Source of the DNA: Cliona cf. orientalis
Taxonomy: Eukaryota > Porifera > Demospongiae > Clionaida > Clionaidae
Reading direction: 5' to 3'
Length of the DNA: 64,000 nucleotides
Assembly: GCA_963930775.1 (NCBI GenBank)
Contig: OZ005695.1
Coordinates: 1,922,001 to 1,986,000 of the forward strand
Made by a program: the position numbers and the translations under genes. Below are positions 34,783 through 45,315 of this stretch, piece by piece; the first letter of the stretch is position 1; every line of letters begins with the position of its first letter. The notes beneath the pieces were generated by a model. That model was given only the letters and a program-made list of their open reading frames with translations. It ran no database searches and was not told where the DNA came from.

Positions 34783-37700
34783 TCACCAGGTTTGGGAGTC
34801 GAACCGTTCTGGAGCTCGGCGTTGTCGAGTTGGGTATCGCCGGCTCTCGGTGGAGGGATCAGGTGCACTTGGCTCCTCGGGTGGAGTGGGTTCTGTGGGC
34901 TCCTCTGGTGTTTCAGTCTCTGGGTTATCGATAACGTCAGGTTCTCGAGGCTCAGGTGTATCTGGAATATCCACATCTATCTCGCTATCATCAGAGACAG
35001 TCTCGGACCTTTGATGGTCCTTTATGTGGTCCACGTGTCGCTTCCAGAGTCTGCCTCCCGAGACATCAACAAGGTAAGTCAACGGTCCTATCTTTTGAGC
35101 AATCACTCCAGGAACCCAGTCTGGACCAGATCCACCAAAATTTCTCGCCATCACCGGGGCACCAATGTCAAAGTTTCTCAGTCTTGTGGATCCCTCTATC
35201 TCTCTCGACTGGCTTTGTCGGACAGTTCTACCAAGATTTGGTCTCAACAGATCAAGGCGAGTGTGTAAACTCCTCCCCATCAGCAACTCACACGGTGGCA
35301 CTCCTGTTGTGGAATGTGGGGTTGTGCGATAGGTCAATAAGAAATTATCCAACTGGTGTGCTAATGTCAGTCCACCACTTCGTCCTGTTTTCATCGCTTC
35401 CTTGAAGGTACGGACGAACCTTTCAGCTTTGCCGTTCGTGGCGGGGTGATAAGGAGAGGATTTCGTGTGTTTGATTCCGTTTGCCTTGACAAATTCGACA
35501 AATTCGGTTGACGTAAACTGCGGACCATTGTCCGACACTAACTGTTCGGGAATGCCATGCGTGGCAAACATGTGACGTAATGCGGTGATAGTCTTAGCGG
35601 TCGTTGTTTGCGACATTTCGACTACTTCAGCCCATTTGGAATGAGCGTCCACTGCGATCAGAAAGTTCTTGTTGAGAAAGGGGCCCGCAAAATCGATATG
35701 AACCCTCTCCCACGGGCGACTTGGCCATGTCCAGGGGTGTAGGGGTGCTTTTACTGGAGCTTGTTTCACAGCAGCACATGCTGAGCAAGACTTCGCTACT
35801 TGCTCTAGATCTCGGTCAATACCCCTCCACCACACGTAACTTCGGGCTACTGCCTTCATTTTAGCAATCCCAAGGTGCTCTTTGTGTAGCTCTGCCATAA
35901 CTTTCGCTTTCAAGGAGTGGGGTATAATGACTCGGCCACCCCACAATAGGCAGCCTTCCTCGACTGTAAGCTCGGCCATCTTCGAATGATAAATCTTGAG
36001 GGTGTCGGGAATTTGCTCCGGCCATCCCTTCTGCGTGTAAATCTTCACTTTGCTGAGGATCGGATCTCGCTGTGTTGCATTTCGAACGGCTTGGCTTGTC
36101 ACCGGTAGACTCTCTATCTGGCGAATATGATACATGCGGGTCTCAGATGGTTGTACGGGGGTTGTTGTGGGCAAGGGCAGTCTCGAAAGGGCATCGGCGT
36201 TGCCGTGCGCGTCTGTAGAGCGGAATTCAATGTGGTACTTGTATGCCGAGAGGAGTATCGCCCATCTCTGTAGTCTTGCAGCTGCGACTGCAGGGACTCC
36301 CTTCTTTGGTCCCAGTATGCTAACGAGGGGCTTGTGGTCTGTCACAAGTGTGAAATCTCGACCGTACAAGTACGTGTGAAACTTTCGAACTCCGTAGACC
36401 AATGCCAATGCTTCTTTGTCTATTTGCGAATAGTTTCTTTCACTCTTGGTGAGGGCACGTGAGGCAAAGGCAATTGGCTTCTCCTCTCCACTTGGCAGGA
36501 CGTGTGAAATAACTGCTCCTAACCCATACTGCGAAGCGTCAGCAGCGAGGCGAAGAGGCAATGTTGGGTTGTAGTGCGTCAGGAGGTTGGACGTTGTCAA
36601 CAACTGCTTGGCTGTGTTAACTGCTTGTGTACATTCGGCAGACCAGCTCCACTTTCTATTCTTTTGTAGCAGATCGTTCAAAGGCTGGATTATGGTTGCA
36701 AGGTTTGGCAAAAATTTCCGGTAGTAGTTCAAAAGGCCTAAAAATGACCTTAGCTGCTGAACGTTCTGTGGCATAGGGGCCCTCTCGATCGCGGCAATCT
36801 TCTCCTGCGTAGCTTGTATGCCTTTTGCGTCCACTCTGTGCCCCAGATACTCGACAGCGTCCTTCAAAAATGAGCACTTGCTTCGCTTCATGCGGATACC
36901 ATACTTCTGAAGTCTGCGCAATACTTCGTCAAGGTTTCGAAGGTGCACATCCGTGGTAGCCCCCGTCACCAGAATGTCATCAATATAGCACATTGTGCCC
37001 GGGACACCCTGCAATATGGTGTCCATCACTCTCTGAAACAAGGCGGGGGCTGATGCTATGCCGAAGGGTAGGCGCTTAAACCGGTATAGACCTCGGTGCG
37101 TGTTGACAGTACAGTACTCCTGCGAGTCAGAGTGTAGTTCAAGCTGTAGATAAGCTTGTTTCAAATCCAGCTTGGTGAAACGTTTTCCACCAGCCAGGGT
37201 TGCTAGCAAATCGTCGACCTTCGGTAGTGGGTACTGATCCACTGCAAGCGCCTGATTCACTGTGACCTTAAAATCGCCACACAAGCGTACTCGACCATCA
37301 GGCTTAGGCACTGCGACAATCGGGGTCGCCCACTCGCTGTGCGTCACTTTTTCGATAATTCCTTCTCTCTCTAAACGATCCAGCTCATCCTCGATGGCGG
37401 TACGGAGAGCAAATGGCACTGTGCGTGCCTTGAAAAACTTGGGTTTCGCTGCGGGATCAACATTCAATTCAGCACAAAAGGTCTTAATTGTACCCAGCTC
37501 CTCGCTGAAAAGTTCAGCGTACTTGTCGAGGAGGTATTCTAGGCTTCCTTCTTCATGCTTGCTTAAGGCGTGGACTTCTTTCCAGTCCAGCCGAAGGTGT
37601 TTCAACCAGTCTCTCCCCAAGAGACTTGGACCTTGTCCCGCTACTATGGTCAACACTAGCTCTTGGGACTGGCCATTATGTTGCACCCGTACCACACTCT

Positions 37701-38166
37701 CTCCCTTAACAGGCAATCTCTCCCCTGAATATGTCTTAAGGAGGACGTTAGATTCTCTCAGTTCCACCCCTGGCAATAACTCTTTGAACTGGGTCTCTGA
37801 CATGATTGTCATGGCTGCCCCTGTATCTAACTCCATATAAACAGGCTTATCATTAATTTCCATAGGTACCTTAATTGGGGGTGTGGTTCCTCCTCCTACT
37901 GTGTACAACGGGAGTTGCTCGTCATCCTCCGGTTCGGAGTTGGCTTCAGCGGTGACATACTTTGTTTGTGGTCGGTGCTCCTTGCTGTATCGCTTTGTAC
38001 GACGAGGCGGATGTGCCTTTGCTGATTTCTTCGGTGATCGACATGCTGCCGCAATGTGTCCACGCTTGCCACAGTTGTGACAGTCAACGTCTTTGAAACG
38101 ACACTCTTTCTGGTCGTGATTTGTTTTGCCACATCGATAGCACACTTTCGTTGATACTTTGTTCAC
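34783..38166 (-). CDS. pol: Gypsy Pol polyprotein (zinc knuckle, protease, RT, RNase H, integrase)
   Basis: About 1127 residues, uninterrupted. In order: two CCHC-type knuckles (CYRCGKTNHDQKEC, CHNCGKRGHIAAAC), aspartic protease (MELDTGAAMTIM), reverse transcriptase (CYIDDILVTG), RNase H (LAADASQYGLGAV), integrase with an HHCC zinc domain and a D,D,E core (HIDFAGPF, VSDNGPQFTSTEF, NGKAERF), then a Pro/Glu-rich tail without a chromodomain. Copies the element RNA and integrates it. The annotated start is only the first possible one; the frame opens upstream at a TAA in the A-rich run that also contains the end of gag coding. Relation to gag: +1 frame, with an overlap of 83 nt. Confidence 0.92.
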   Translation of the reverse strand: MNKVSTKVCYRCGKTNHDQKECRFKDVDCHNCGKRGHIAAACRSPKKSAKAHPPRRTKRYSKEHRPQTKYVTAEANSEPEDDEQLPLYTVGGGTTPPIKVPMEINDKPVYMELDTGAAMTIMSETQFKELLPGVELRESNVLLKTYSGERLPVKGESVVRVQHNGQSQELVLTIVAGQGPSLLGRDWLKHLRLDWKEVHALSKHEEGSLEYLLDKYAELFSEELGTIKTFCAELNVDPAAKPKFFKARTVPFALRTAIEDELDRLEREGIIEKVTHSEWATPIVAVPKPDGRVRLCGDFKVTVNQALAVDQYPLPKVDDLLATLAGGKRFTKLDLKQAYLQLELHSDSQEYCTVNTHRGLYRFKRLPFGIASAPALFQRVMDTILQGVPGTMCYIDDILVTGATTDVHLRNLDEVLRRLQKYGIRMKRSKCSFLKDAVEYLGHRVDAKGIQATQEKIAAIERAPMPQNVQQLRSFLGLLNYYRKFLPNLATIIQPLNDLLQKNRKWSWSAECTQAVNTAKQLLTTSNLLTHYNPTLPLRLAADASQYGLGAVISHVLPSGEEKPIAFASRALTKSERNYSQIDKEALALVYGVRKFHTYLYGRDFTLVTDHKPLVSILGPKKGVPAVAAARLQRWAILLSAYKYHIEFRSTDAHGNADALSRLPLPTTTPVQPSETRMYHIRQIESLPVTSQAVRNATQRDPILSKVKIYTQKGWPEQIPDTLKIYHSKMAELTVEEGCLLWGGRVIIPHSLKAKVMAELHKEHLGIAKMKAVARSYVWWRGIDRDLEQVAKSCSACAAVKQAPVKAPLHPWTWPSRPWERVHIDFAGPFLNKNFLIAVDAHSKWAEVVEMSQTTTAKTITALRHMFATHGIPEQLVSDNGPQFTSTEFVEFVKANGIKHTKSSPYHPATNGKAERFVRTFKEAMKTGRSGGLTLAHQLDNFLLTYRTTPHSTTGVPPCELLMGRSLHTRLDLLRPNLGRTVRQSQSREIEGSTRLRNFDIGAPVMARNFGGSGPDWVPGVIAQKIGPLTYLVDVSGGRLWKRHVDHIKDHQRSETVSDDSEIDVDIPDTPEPREPDVIDNPETETPEEPTEPTPPEEPSAPDPSTESRRYPTRQRRAPERFDSQTW

Positions 38167-38635
38167 TGCAGGCTCCGTGGTTTTTTAGCGATTTTGCACT
38201 TTTCTCAGCTGCCTCCATGCGTAATGACAGTTTCTGTGCCTCTGCAAGTGAGAGGTCAGCCACAGTGAGCAACTTCTTTTGAATCGATTCACTCCGTAGA
38301 CCACACACAAGGCGGTCTCTCAGGGCCTCTTTGAGGTAAGCCCCAAACTCACAGTGCGTTGACAGCCTGCGAAGCTCAGCCAGGTATTCAGAAATAGACT
38401 CACCTCCGGCTTGAGCACGGCGATGAAAATGAAATCTCTCCGCTATGACGATATGTTTGGGCTCGTAATGGGCTTTCAGAACCTCCACCAGGTCTTTGTA
38501 CAACTTCTCCTGGGGACGGGTGGGTGACACGAGATTTCGAAGGAGAGAATAGGTCTTGCTACCAATTAGACTCAGAAACACTGCCACTTTCTTCTCGTCA
38601 GCAACGTCGTTTGCTGCGAAAAATAACTCGACTCG
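38084..38635 (-). pseudogene. gag: Gypsy gag, 3' portion (5' portion at 44870-44955), split by the BEL insertion
   Basis: The start codon lies at 44955 (minus strand) just inside the 5' LTR; 29 codons are read before the BEL insertion. The remainder resumes at 38635 and runs to 38084. Removing BEL and one ACTCG copy leaves the two pieces in the same frame (633 nt including stop), so gag was open when BEL landed. It contains a typical retrotransposon Gag core (RVELFF..., FLSLIGSKTYSLLRNL). The A6 run at about 38185-38190 is the point where gag and pol frames diverge by one: programmed +1 shifting or a homopolymer indel. Confidence 0.8.
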
Positions 38636-38834
38636 TGAAAAGAACGATAAATCTCTAGCTCTCTTGCAATTCGGACAAGTTACTGGCACTAGCACGCAGG
38701 ATTACTTTAGATTTCACAGTTCACAGCAATTCATCATATTTTCAGAGAACAAGCATGGAGCATGTCTATCACGTGATACAAATCAATGAATACAATTAAT
38801 AATAAGCAACAATAAATGACGATCAGTTCCAATA
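38636..38834 (-). repeat. 3' LTR of the BEL element
   Basis: 199 bp, the same length as the copy at 44671-44869. Confidence 0.9.
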
Positions 38835-38990
38835 CACTCCCCCCGTTGACCAGCAATGGTCAACTCAGGACACAAAAACTCAATAGTAAATAATAATTGC
38901 TAGTTCACAAATTAAATTTTAAGTAAGCAAAGTTCCTTCGTTAAGAGCATAATATAGTTATTAATTACCAGTTAACGGCCTTACAGATAT

Positions 38991-39308
38991 TTAATCGTCC
39001 TTTTCAAGTTCAGCGATCCACTCCCTCCTTACTGTATCAGCCTTCTTGGCGGCTGCTCTTTTCGGACGGATCTGCTCAGTGAGAGTTGCAATATCACCAT
39101 CAGGTGAAGATTCATTGGATTCAGGATCAAGGGTGGTTTTGGCACAACTCGTTTCAGTTGATTCACACTGAATCTCGAGTGGGTACAGTAGCTGTATAGG
39201 CCTTTTCAATATTGAATGTTGTCGATCACGGGAGGCCACTTTGACTATAGCTGCTCTCGTTTGACCGTCTCGTCCCCTCATGATTTCTTGGACCAGTCCT
39301 AATTCCAC
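38991..39308 (-). pseudogene. C-terminal end of the BEL polyprotein in a shifted frame
   Basis: Continues the DUF5641-type domain (LGLVQEIMRGRDGQTRAAIV, LLYPLEIQ) immediately after the stop of the main frame. The join at about 39305 is consistent with loss of a single base, so the last roughly 100 residues are separated from the polyprotein. Confidence 0.75.
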
Positions 39309-42300
39309 AAGCCACGTGGCAGGTGTTCATCCTTGACAATTACCATCTCTCCAACCGAAATCCGAGAGTTGTCGTCACCTGGGAGTCTCTTCGAAGTGTG
39401 AGCATGAATTTCTCTCAAGCTGCTTAAATACTCGGTTCGCCACCGTTTCCAAAAGTGGTTGAGAACTCGATTTAGGTATTTGACTCTATTACTAACTTGG
39501 TTAGTATCGAGGGTGAAGTCATCATCGTCCAGATCACATCCCCCATCCAAGTTGTCGGGCAGATTCAGAATTCGACGGCCAATAATCAAGTGAGATGGGG
39601 TGATGGGTTCTTCCATATCATCACTAGAGATGTAGGACAAAGGACGAGAGTTGAGCACAGCTTCGATTTCGGCTAGGGCTGTAGTAAGCTCATCAAGAGA
39701 AAAGTGAGCTCTTCCGATTAACTTTTTTAGACAGCGTTTTGTGGATCGCACCATTCGCTCAAAGGCACCTCCCCACCAGGGAGCTCGCTCTACATTGAAT
39801 TGCCAGGTGACTCCAAGTCCTGTAAGATGCTCTTGTACAACTCCATCCTTGAAAACAGTGTCCAGGTACTTTGATGCTGCTTTAAACGTCTTTCCATTAT
39901 CGGAAATAAAACGTCTTGGTAGGCCTCTTCTCGCAATGAATCTCTTGAGGCATCTGAGGAATGCAAGAGTGGATTGATCAGGAACAGTATCCAAATGAAC
40001 GGCTCTGGTAACATAACAGGTGAATAGTGCCATCCAGACCTTGCTTGATTGGGTAGGAGGGGATGCACGAACCATGAAAGGGCCCGCAAAATCAACTCCA
40101 GTGTAGCTGAAAGCTGGAGCCTCTGTCACACGGCACTCTGGGAGCGGTGGTGGTAGTGGTGTCTTGAAAGGACGTCCTTCGAACTTCCGGCAGGTCACAC
40201 ATTTGTGAATTATCGTCTTAGTGAAGCTCCTTCCCTTTGGTATCCAGTATCTAGATCTTGTCTCTGCAAGGGTTTCTTTTACTCCATTATGGAAAACACG
40301 CTCATGTGCTTGCTTGACGATGAGACCGGTCAAAGGATGACTTCTCGGAAGTAAAATTGGATACTTAGCTGCATACGGAATTTCTGTGTTAGCCAGCCTT
40401 CCACCACAACGCCACACTCCTCGTTCGTCCTTGAAAAGGTTGAATTGCTTGGTCTGATTCTTGAGGTCAGATAATTCCTTTTGTGCACTCTTCACCCAGA
40501 GAAGTTCTGCTTCCACAGCTTCATCCACAGAATTCAGTGAAGGATCAGTGTTTCTTCTCGTCAAGTTCTTGAAATTTCGGATGGCTCTGAGTACTTTCGC
40601 TGTTACTCCAATCAATCTTGAGAGGGTGCTGAACTTGGTGGGATCTATGAGAGATTCCACACTTGAATCAGTCTCCGTGGATACGAGGCTATGCGACTGG
40701 GTAGTCTTCAGCTCCACGGTACATTCCGTCGGCATACACTGCTGAACTTCACTCTGCATGTTGGGCATGTTGGGCACAAAGCTCGCCTGTAGCCATTCAG
40801 GTCCACGTCTCCAAAGTTGGCTCACGGACAATTCAAGCGAGGTCAAACCCCTAGAAGGCAGATCAGCAGGGTTTGAGGATCCGGGACAATGACTCCAACA
40901 GTCAGGGTGGACTCTACGCCGAATTTCACGGACTCTGTTGTTAACAAAGGGTTTCCACTCCTTGTTGGTCCCACGAATCCAAAACAGGGCTACTAGAGAG
41001 TCGGTGTAGCACCTCACCGCAACTTTGGGCAGAGTGGTAGCGAGACATTCCACTACGGTGGTGATGAGTTTGGAAAGTAGGAAGGCTGAGAGTAACTCCA
41101 GTCTGGGTATAGTCTGGGCTTGGAGGGGAGCAACCCTGGTTTTGGAAACCAGAAACTTCACTTCTGTGTTGACGTCCGATTCGACCACCAAATAAACCAC
41201 AGCAGCATACGCTTGGGTTGAAGCGTCGCAAAATCCGCAGAGAGTGTATGAGGCTCGGGAGCCTTCAACTCGATATCTGTAGCTCCTTGGTATGGCTATG
41301 GGGCCAGCTTCCTTCAGATCAGCTAGTAGAGATGTCCACTCCTTCAATAACTCTTCTGGTAGGTCACAGTCCCAGTCAACCTTGGACTGGCAAAGCTTCT
41401 GAAACAGCACTTTGTACTTGACAGTTATGGGTGCTAGAAATCCAAGAGGGTCATAGAACCTTCCAATCAAACTCACTAAGTTCCTTTTGGTTGGTTGTAG
41501 AGTGTTGGCTACGAGCGACAAATCTGAAAGGTCAAATACGAGTGTGTCATTATGAGGGTTCCAAGTGACACCGAGCACCTTCACTTCTTGCTTAGCTGGG
41601 GTGAGGTCTGTTACCTGTCCTGAACCCAGCTGCTCTTCTGCAGACTCAATCCTCGCCCGCAAGGCTTGGCTGTTGGACAAAAACTTCCTGAGGTTGAATC
41701 CTCCTTGTCGGAAAATCTCCTTGGCTTGAGTGTACAACTCGAAGGCTTCCTGATCCGAATCAGCACCAGATATTATGTCGTCAACATACGTGGACTGAAG
41801 GAGGCGTTTAACTGTATCTTCGTTCGAGTCGAGGAATCGCTCCAGGTGGTACTTCACAGTTGCGTTGAGTAAGAATGGGCTAGATGATACACCAAAAACT
41901 ACTCTGGTGAATCTGTATGCACGCAAGTCAGGATTGCTCTTGTTGACATCATCCACCCATATAAATCGAAGAACATCACGATCCTTCTCATCCACAGAAA
42001 TCATAAGGAAGGCCTTCTCCACATCGGCAATAAGACCAACTTTGTAACATCTGAATCGAATGAGAAGGTCAAGAATCAGCTGATGGAATTTGGGACCCTT
42101 GTACAGACACTCGTTCAATGAGGGCCCAGATGCTTTCGAAGAAGCATCATAGACGATACGCAACTTCGTAGTCGACTTGTCATGGCGGACTACACCGTGA
42201 TGAGGGAGGTAGTGCACTTGATTGGCAGTTTTCTCGTCCATGGAAACAGGCTCGATAATCCCCCTGGCAAGCTGCTCTTGGATTGTACGGTCATACTCCG

Positions 42301-44578
42301 TCAAAATTTCTGGATCATGTTTCAAACGTTGGAGCAGCCCCTTCAATCTTTTCACACTGAGAATGTAGTTATCAGCCAGGGGTTCATGGAACTCCTTCCA
42401 CGGAAGTGATACCTTATAGCGACCATCTTGGAAAGTGACATTGCTTGAAAATTCATCGTATAGTGTTTTCTCCTCTTCATGTATTCCTAGCGACTCAAGT
42501 TCCCAGAATGACCTGAGTTGCTCTGCTAGTTGTGTAGATTCGGTCGGCTGGCCATCGACTTGAAGCAGGTGAGTGGTTGTGATATGGGTGGAGGAGCACA
42601 GCATGGAGCCAGCAGACAAGGCTGGACCCGATAAAACCCAGCCCAATTTTGTATGAATGGCAGTGGGCCCATTCTCACTACGACTGATGCTCCCCGTAAC
42701 TAAATCCCAGTAATGGTCACAACCTATAAGGATATCCACCGGGAGGCGTGAACTACCATCATCGGAATCAGCTAAGTCCAGGCCCATTAGATGGTTGTTG
42801 GCCTCAACACTCGCTGTAATAGGCTGGTAAAATAGAGGCTCACAGATGGTAGGAACAACATGCAATGACAGGGAGACTGTAGAGTACCCCTTCAAGCAAA
42901 TACCAATAGACACAATTGGACATACTTTAGTTTGTTCCTGGATTGCTCCAAATGTGGCGATCGACAACGTCTGTTCACCCTTTGGCCGCAGTTGAAGTAG
43001 TGTCATCGCCCGTTCCGTCAGGTAAGATCGCTGACTCCCACTGTCGAATAACAGGCGGACTTCGATTGCAAGTTCTGGCTTCAGTGGATTGTGGACAACT
43101 GTGCGGGCAGTTTGCAGCAGTACAGCCTTTCTTGCTGTCGAGCAGAGTGTGCTCGTCGTCGAGCTCGGAGTGTACGCAGGTGCTTCTGGGTTGAGTTCAG
43201 TGGGGGTCGCCAAGCTGGGGGTCTCTACCGACTGACATCTTCGCTCACATATTGAAGTGTGGTGCTTCCCCTTGCAATGCTTACATTTGCTAGTAGAATG
43301 ACAGTTTCGAGAAAGATGATTCTTTCGTAGGCAATTGAAGCATCGGCCACTATTTCGTAGAATTTTCTTGCGATCATTCACGTCAGGCACAGAGCTACAC
43401 TCACTTGAGGCATGAGAATTTTGACAATATGCGCAAACTGGGGACCCTGGCACGCTGGCAATGAAGGCAGATGTTGAGGAGCGACTTTGACCATGGATAC
43501 GACGTGGAGGTTGTGAATTCGAGCCGGCAGCCCTCTCTCGTGCAGTCAGTTCTTGTTCAAATGTTTTCAGAAGACTGTCCATATCCAAGTCATCAGCTGA
43601 AATCTTGCGGCTCACAATCAGGCGAAGGTCGGGTGGAAGTTTATTCAGAAGTACCGATGAAAGCATGGCTCCGTATGATTCAGGTTCTACACCCAGCGCC
43701 TTCAGACTTCGGATGTTAGCTTCAGATTGGTCGTAGAGTCGCCGAAGATCCCGTAGGTGAGTGTCGCATGTAACGGCATTGATGCTCAACAAGGACTCCA
43801 TATGCTTAGAGATGATCAACTGTTTGTTGCCAAACCTCTTTCTCAGGATTTCCACAGCTTCTCCATAATTCGCTGCTGATAAGGCTAGCCCTGCTATGGC
43901 ATCATAAGCTGTACCCTCCAGGAGTGACCTCAAGTAATTGAACTTGTCGATCTCGGACAGACGATCGTTGGAGAGGATAGCCGAGTTGAATGAATCCCAG
44001 AATGCAGGCCATCGGATTAGGTTGCCTCGGAAATGCGGGAGGCTGATCTTGGGCAGCTTGACTCTCTCGGTGGTGGAGACGATGGATGACGTTGTTACTG
44101 TAGCTGTTGCCCCCGAGGCAGTTACTACAGGGGCTGGGGGTTCAGTTGATGATGCGGTGGAGTCAGTAGGTGACGCTGTATCTCCGGTGGTCGGCACCAA
44201 GGCAGTTACCACAGGGGTCGGGGGTTCGGTTGACGGTGGAGTCACTGTTCTCCCTGCAGTGGGAGCGGGTGGAGTTCCAAGAGCCTTCTTCAGCTTAGCC
44301 ATAACTCCGTAGACTTTCTCCTTGTATTCGTCTGCACGCTGTATCTCCTCTTCTAGTTCATCATCCGGCACGAGATCGGCTAACTCGCTGTCCAGAACCT
44401 TCAAAGTCTCGATTTTCTCAACAAGCATCCGGTTTATCAGGGACAGCTGATCAGTATCGACGTCTGATTCTTCCAACGCAGTGGTAGCTTGGTTGACAAA
44501 GCGACTTGTAGAGGCTCTATGTCCAGAGCGCGTCCTTTTCTTCCTAGCGAGCAGTGCAGCAGCGGCTTCGTCCGTCAT
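39299..44578 (-). CDS. BEL/Pao Gag-Pol polyprotein
   Basis: 1759 residues, one frame. Order: coiled-coil-like N-terminus (from MTDEAAAALLARKKR), DUF1759-type Gag (LPKISLPHFRGNLIRWPAFW), zinc-knuckle cluster (CFNCLRKNHLSRNC, CKHCKGKHHTSIC), aspartic protease (RLLFDSGSQRSYLTE), reverse transcriptase (STYVDDIISGAD), RNase H (CDASTQAYAAVVY), integrase (HKCVTCRKFEG, YTGVDFAGPF, ISDNGKTF, WWGGAFERMVRSTKRCL) and the start of the C-terminal DUF5641 domain (GEMVIVKDEHLPRGLW). The frame then stops at 39299; see the next entry. Otherwise intact, which fits the nearly identical LTRs. Confidence 0.93.
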   Translation of the reverse strand: MTDEAAAALLARKKRTRSGHRASTSRFVNQATTALEESDVDTDQLSLINRMLVEKIETLKVLDSELADLVPDDELEEEIQRADEYKEKVYGVMAKLKKALGTPPAPTAGRTVTPPSTEPPTPVVTALVPTTGDTASPTDSTASSTEPPAPVVTASGATATVTTSSIVSTTERVKLPKISLPHFRGNLIRWPAFWDSFNSAILSNDRLSEIDKFNYLRSLLEGTAYDAIAGLALSAANYGEAVEILRKRFGNKQLIISKHMESLLSINAVTCDTHLRDLRRLYDQSEANIRSLKALGVEPESYGAMLSSVLLNKLPPDLRLIVSRKISADDLDMDSLLKTFEQELTARERAAGSNSQPPRRIHGQSRSSTSAFIASVPGSPVCAYCQNSHASSECSSVPDVNDRKKILRNSGRCFNCLRKNHLSRNCHSTSKCKHCKGKHHTSICERRCQSVETPSLATPTELNPEAPAYTPSSTTSTLCSTARKAVLLQTARTVVHNPLKPELAIEVRLLFDSGSQRSYLTERAMTLLQLRPKGEQTLSIATFGAIQEQTKVCPIVSIGICLKGYSTVSLSLHVVPTICEPLFYQPITASVEANNHLMGLDLADSDDGSSRLPVDILIGCDHYWDLVTGSISRSENGPTAIHTKLGWVLSGPALSAGSMLCSSTHITTTHLLQVDGQPTESTQLAEQLRSFWELESLGIHEEEKTLYDEFSSNVTFQDGRYKVSLPWKEFHEPLADNYILSVKRLKGLLQRLKHDPEILTEYDRTIQEQLARGIIEPVSMDEKTANQVHYLPHHGVVRHDKSTTKLRIVYDASSKASGPSLNECLYKGPKFHQLILDLLIRFRCYKVGLIADVEKAFLMISVDEKDRDVLRFIWVDDVNKSNPDLRAYRFTRVVFGVSSSPFLLNATVKYHLERFLDSNEDTVKRLLQSTYVDDIISGADSDQEAFELYTQAKEIFRQGGFNLRKFLSNSQALRARIESAEEQLGSGQVTDLTPAKQEVKVLGVTWNPHNDTLVFDLSDLSLVANTLQPTKRNLVSLIGRFYDPLGFLAPITVKYKVLFQKLCQSKVDWDCDLPEELLKEWTSLLADLKEAGPIAIPRSYRYRVEGSRASYTLCGFCDASTQAYAAVVYLVVESDVNTEVKFLVSKTRVAPLQAQTIPRLELLSAFLLSKLITTVVECLATTLPKVAVRCYTDSLVALFWIRGTNKEWKPFVNNRVREIRRRVHPDCWSHCPGSSNPADLPSRGLTSLELSVSQLWRRGPEWLQASFVPNMPNMQSEVQQCMPTECTVELKTTQSHSLVSTETDSSVESLIDPTKFSTLSRLIGVTAKVLRAIRNFKNLTRRNTDPSLNSVDEAVEAELLWVKSAQKELSDLKNQTKQFNLFKDERGVWRCGGRLANTEIPYAAKYPILLPRSHPLTGLIVKQAHERVFHNGVKETLAETRSRYWIPKGRSFTKTIIHKCVTCRKFEGRPFKTPLPPPLPECRVTEAPAFSYTGVDFAGPFMVRASPPTQSSKVWMALFTCYVTRAVHLDTVPDQSTLAFLRCLKRFIARRGLPRRFISDNGKTFKAASKYLDTVFKDGVVQEHLTGLGVTWQFNVERAPWWGGAFERMVRSTKRCLKKLIGRAHFSLDELTTALAEIEAVLNSRPLSYISSDDMEEPITPSHLIIGRRILNLPDNLDGGCDLDDDDFTLDTNQVSNRVKYLNRVLNHFWKRWRTEYLSSLREIHAHTSKRLPGDDNSRISVGEMVIVKDEHLPRGLWN

Positions 44579-44670
44579 ATCGCCCTCGTGTAGTGGGCTT
44601 TAATTAGAATCAATATAGAAAATGAATTCGAACTCACAGGTAGCTGGATCCAATCCGGCTCGAAGGACCA

Positions 44671-44869
44671 TGAAAAGAACGATAAATCTCTAGCTCTCTT
44701 GCAATTCGGACAAGTTACTGGCACTAGCACGCAGGATTACTTTAGATTTCACAGTTCACAGCAATTCATCATATTTTCAGAGAACAAGCGTGGAGCATGT
44801 CTATCACGTGATACAAATCAATGAATACAATTAATAATAAGCAACAATAAATGACGATCAGTTCCAATA
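44671..44869 (-). repeat. 5' LTR of the BEL element
   Basis: 199 bp; followed by the ACTCG duplication at 44870-44874. Confidence 0.9.
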
Positions 44870-44967
44870 ACTCGTTCCGTGTACGAGGAGAAAAGTTCGT
44901 TCTCCGGAGAGTACTCCTGAATGCGTCCCAGCATCGGGGCTGTGGCAGTGGCCATCTTCGTCGCCAA

Positions 44968-45072
44968 TGTTACGTCTCGTACGTTTTTGTTAGCGGAAAG
45001 ATCTGATGCTAAAAACTGTATTATTGTCATGACACGATAACATATATATGATAGCACAAAGCAGGTAAAGGG
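44968..45072 (-). repeat. 5' LTR of the gypsy element, inner piece (105 bp)
   Basis: Matches 34532-34636. Its last nine bases, GGTAAAGGG (45064-45072), are the target duplication of the DNA transposon. Confidence 0.9.
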
Positions 45073-45315
45073 TAGTCTCGCGCGCCAGCCCCTCCTACCC
45101 AAAGAGGGAGAAAGGGTCTGGTCAAAAGGGTCGCACTAGCGCGTTCAGCAGGAATGCAATAATTGGCAATTCCGGTGTGCGTTAATTAGAAACAAACCAC
45201 CACTTCCATGCTATACGCGATGTGCACGGGCCCCGGGCATGGCGCGCATACCGCGCGTGCGCTTGGCAAGTGATATCATGATATGCTGTTCAGTTCTTAA
45301 AGAAAGCACGTGGCT

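Larger units (their letters stand above)
38636..44869 (-). mobile_element. BEL/Pao LTR retrotransposon inserted in the gypsy gag
   Basis: 6234 bp with 199-bp LTRs (38636-38834, 44671-44869) and a 5-bp duplication ACTCG (38631-38635, 44870-44874). The two LTRs differ at one position that I noticed (aagcatgg against aagcgtgg). Next to the 5' LTR is a primer-site-like TGGTCCTTCGAGCCGGATT (minus strand). A purine tract (ACGGGGGGAGTG) precedes the 3' LTR. The minus-strand LTR starts TATTGG instead of the usual TGTTGG. Confidence 0.92.
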
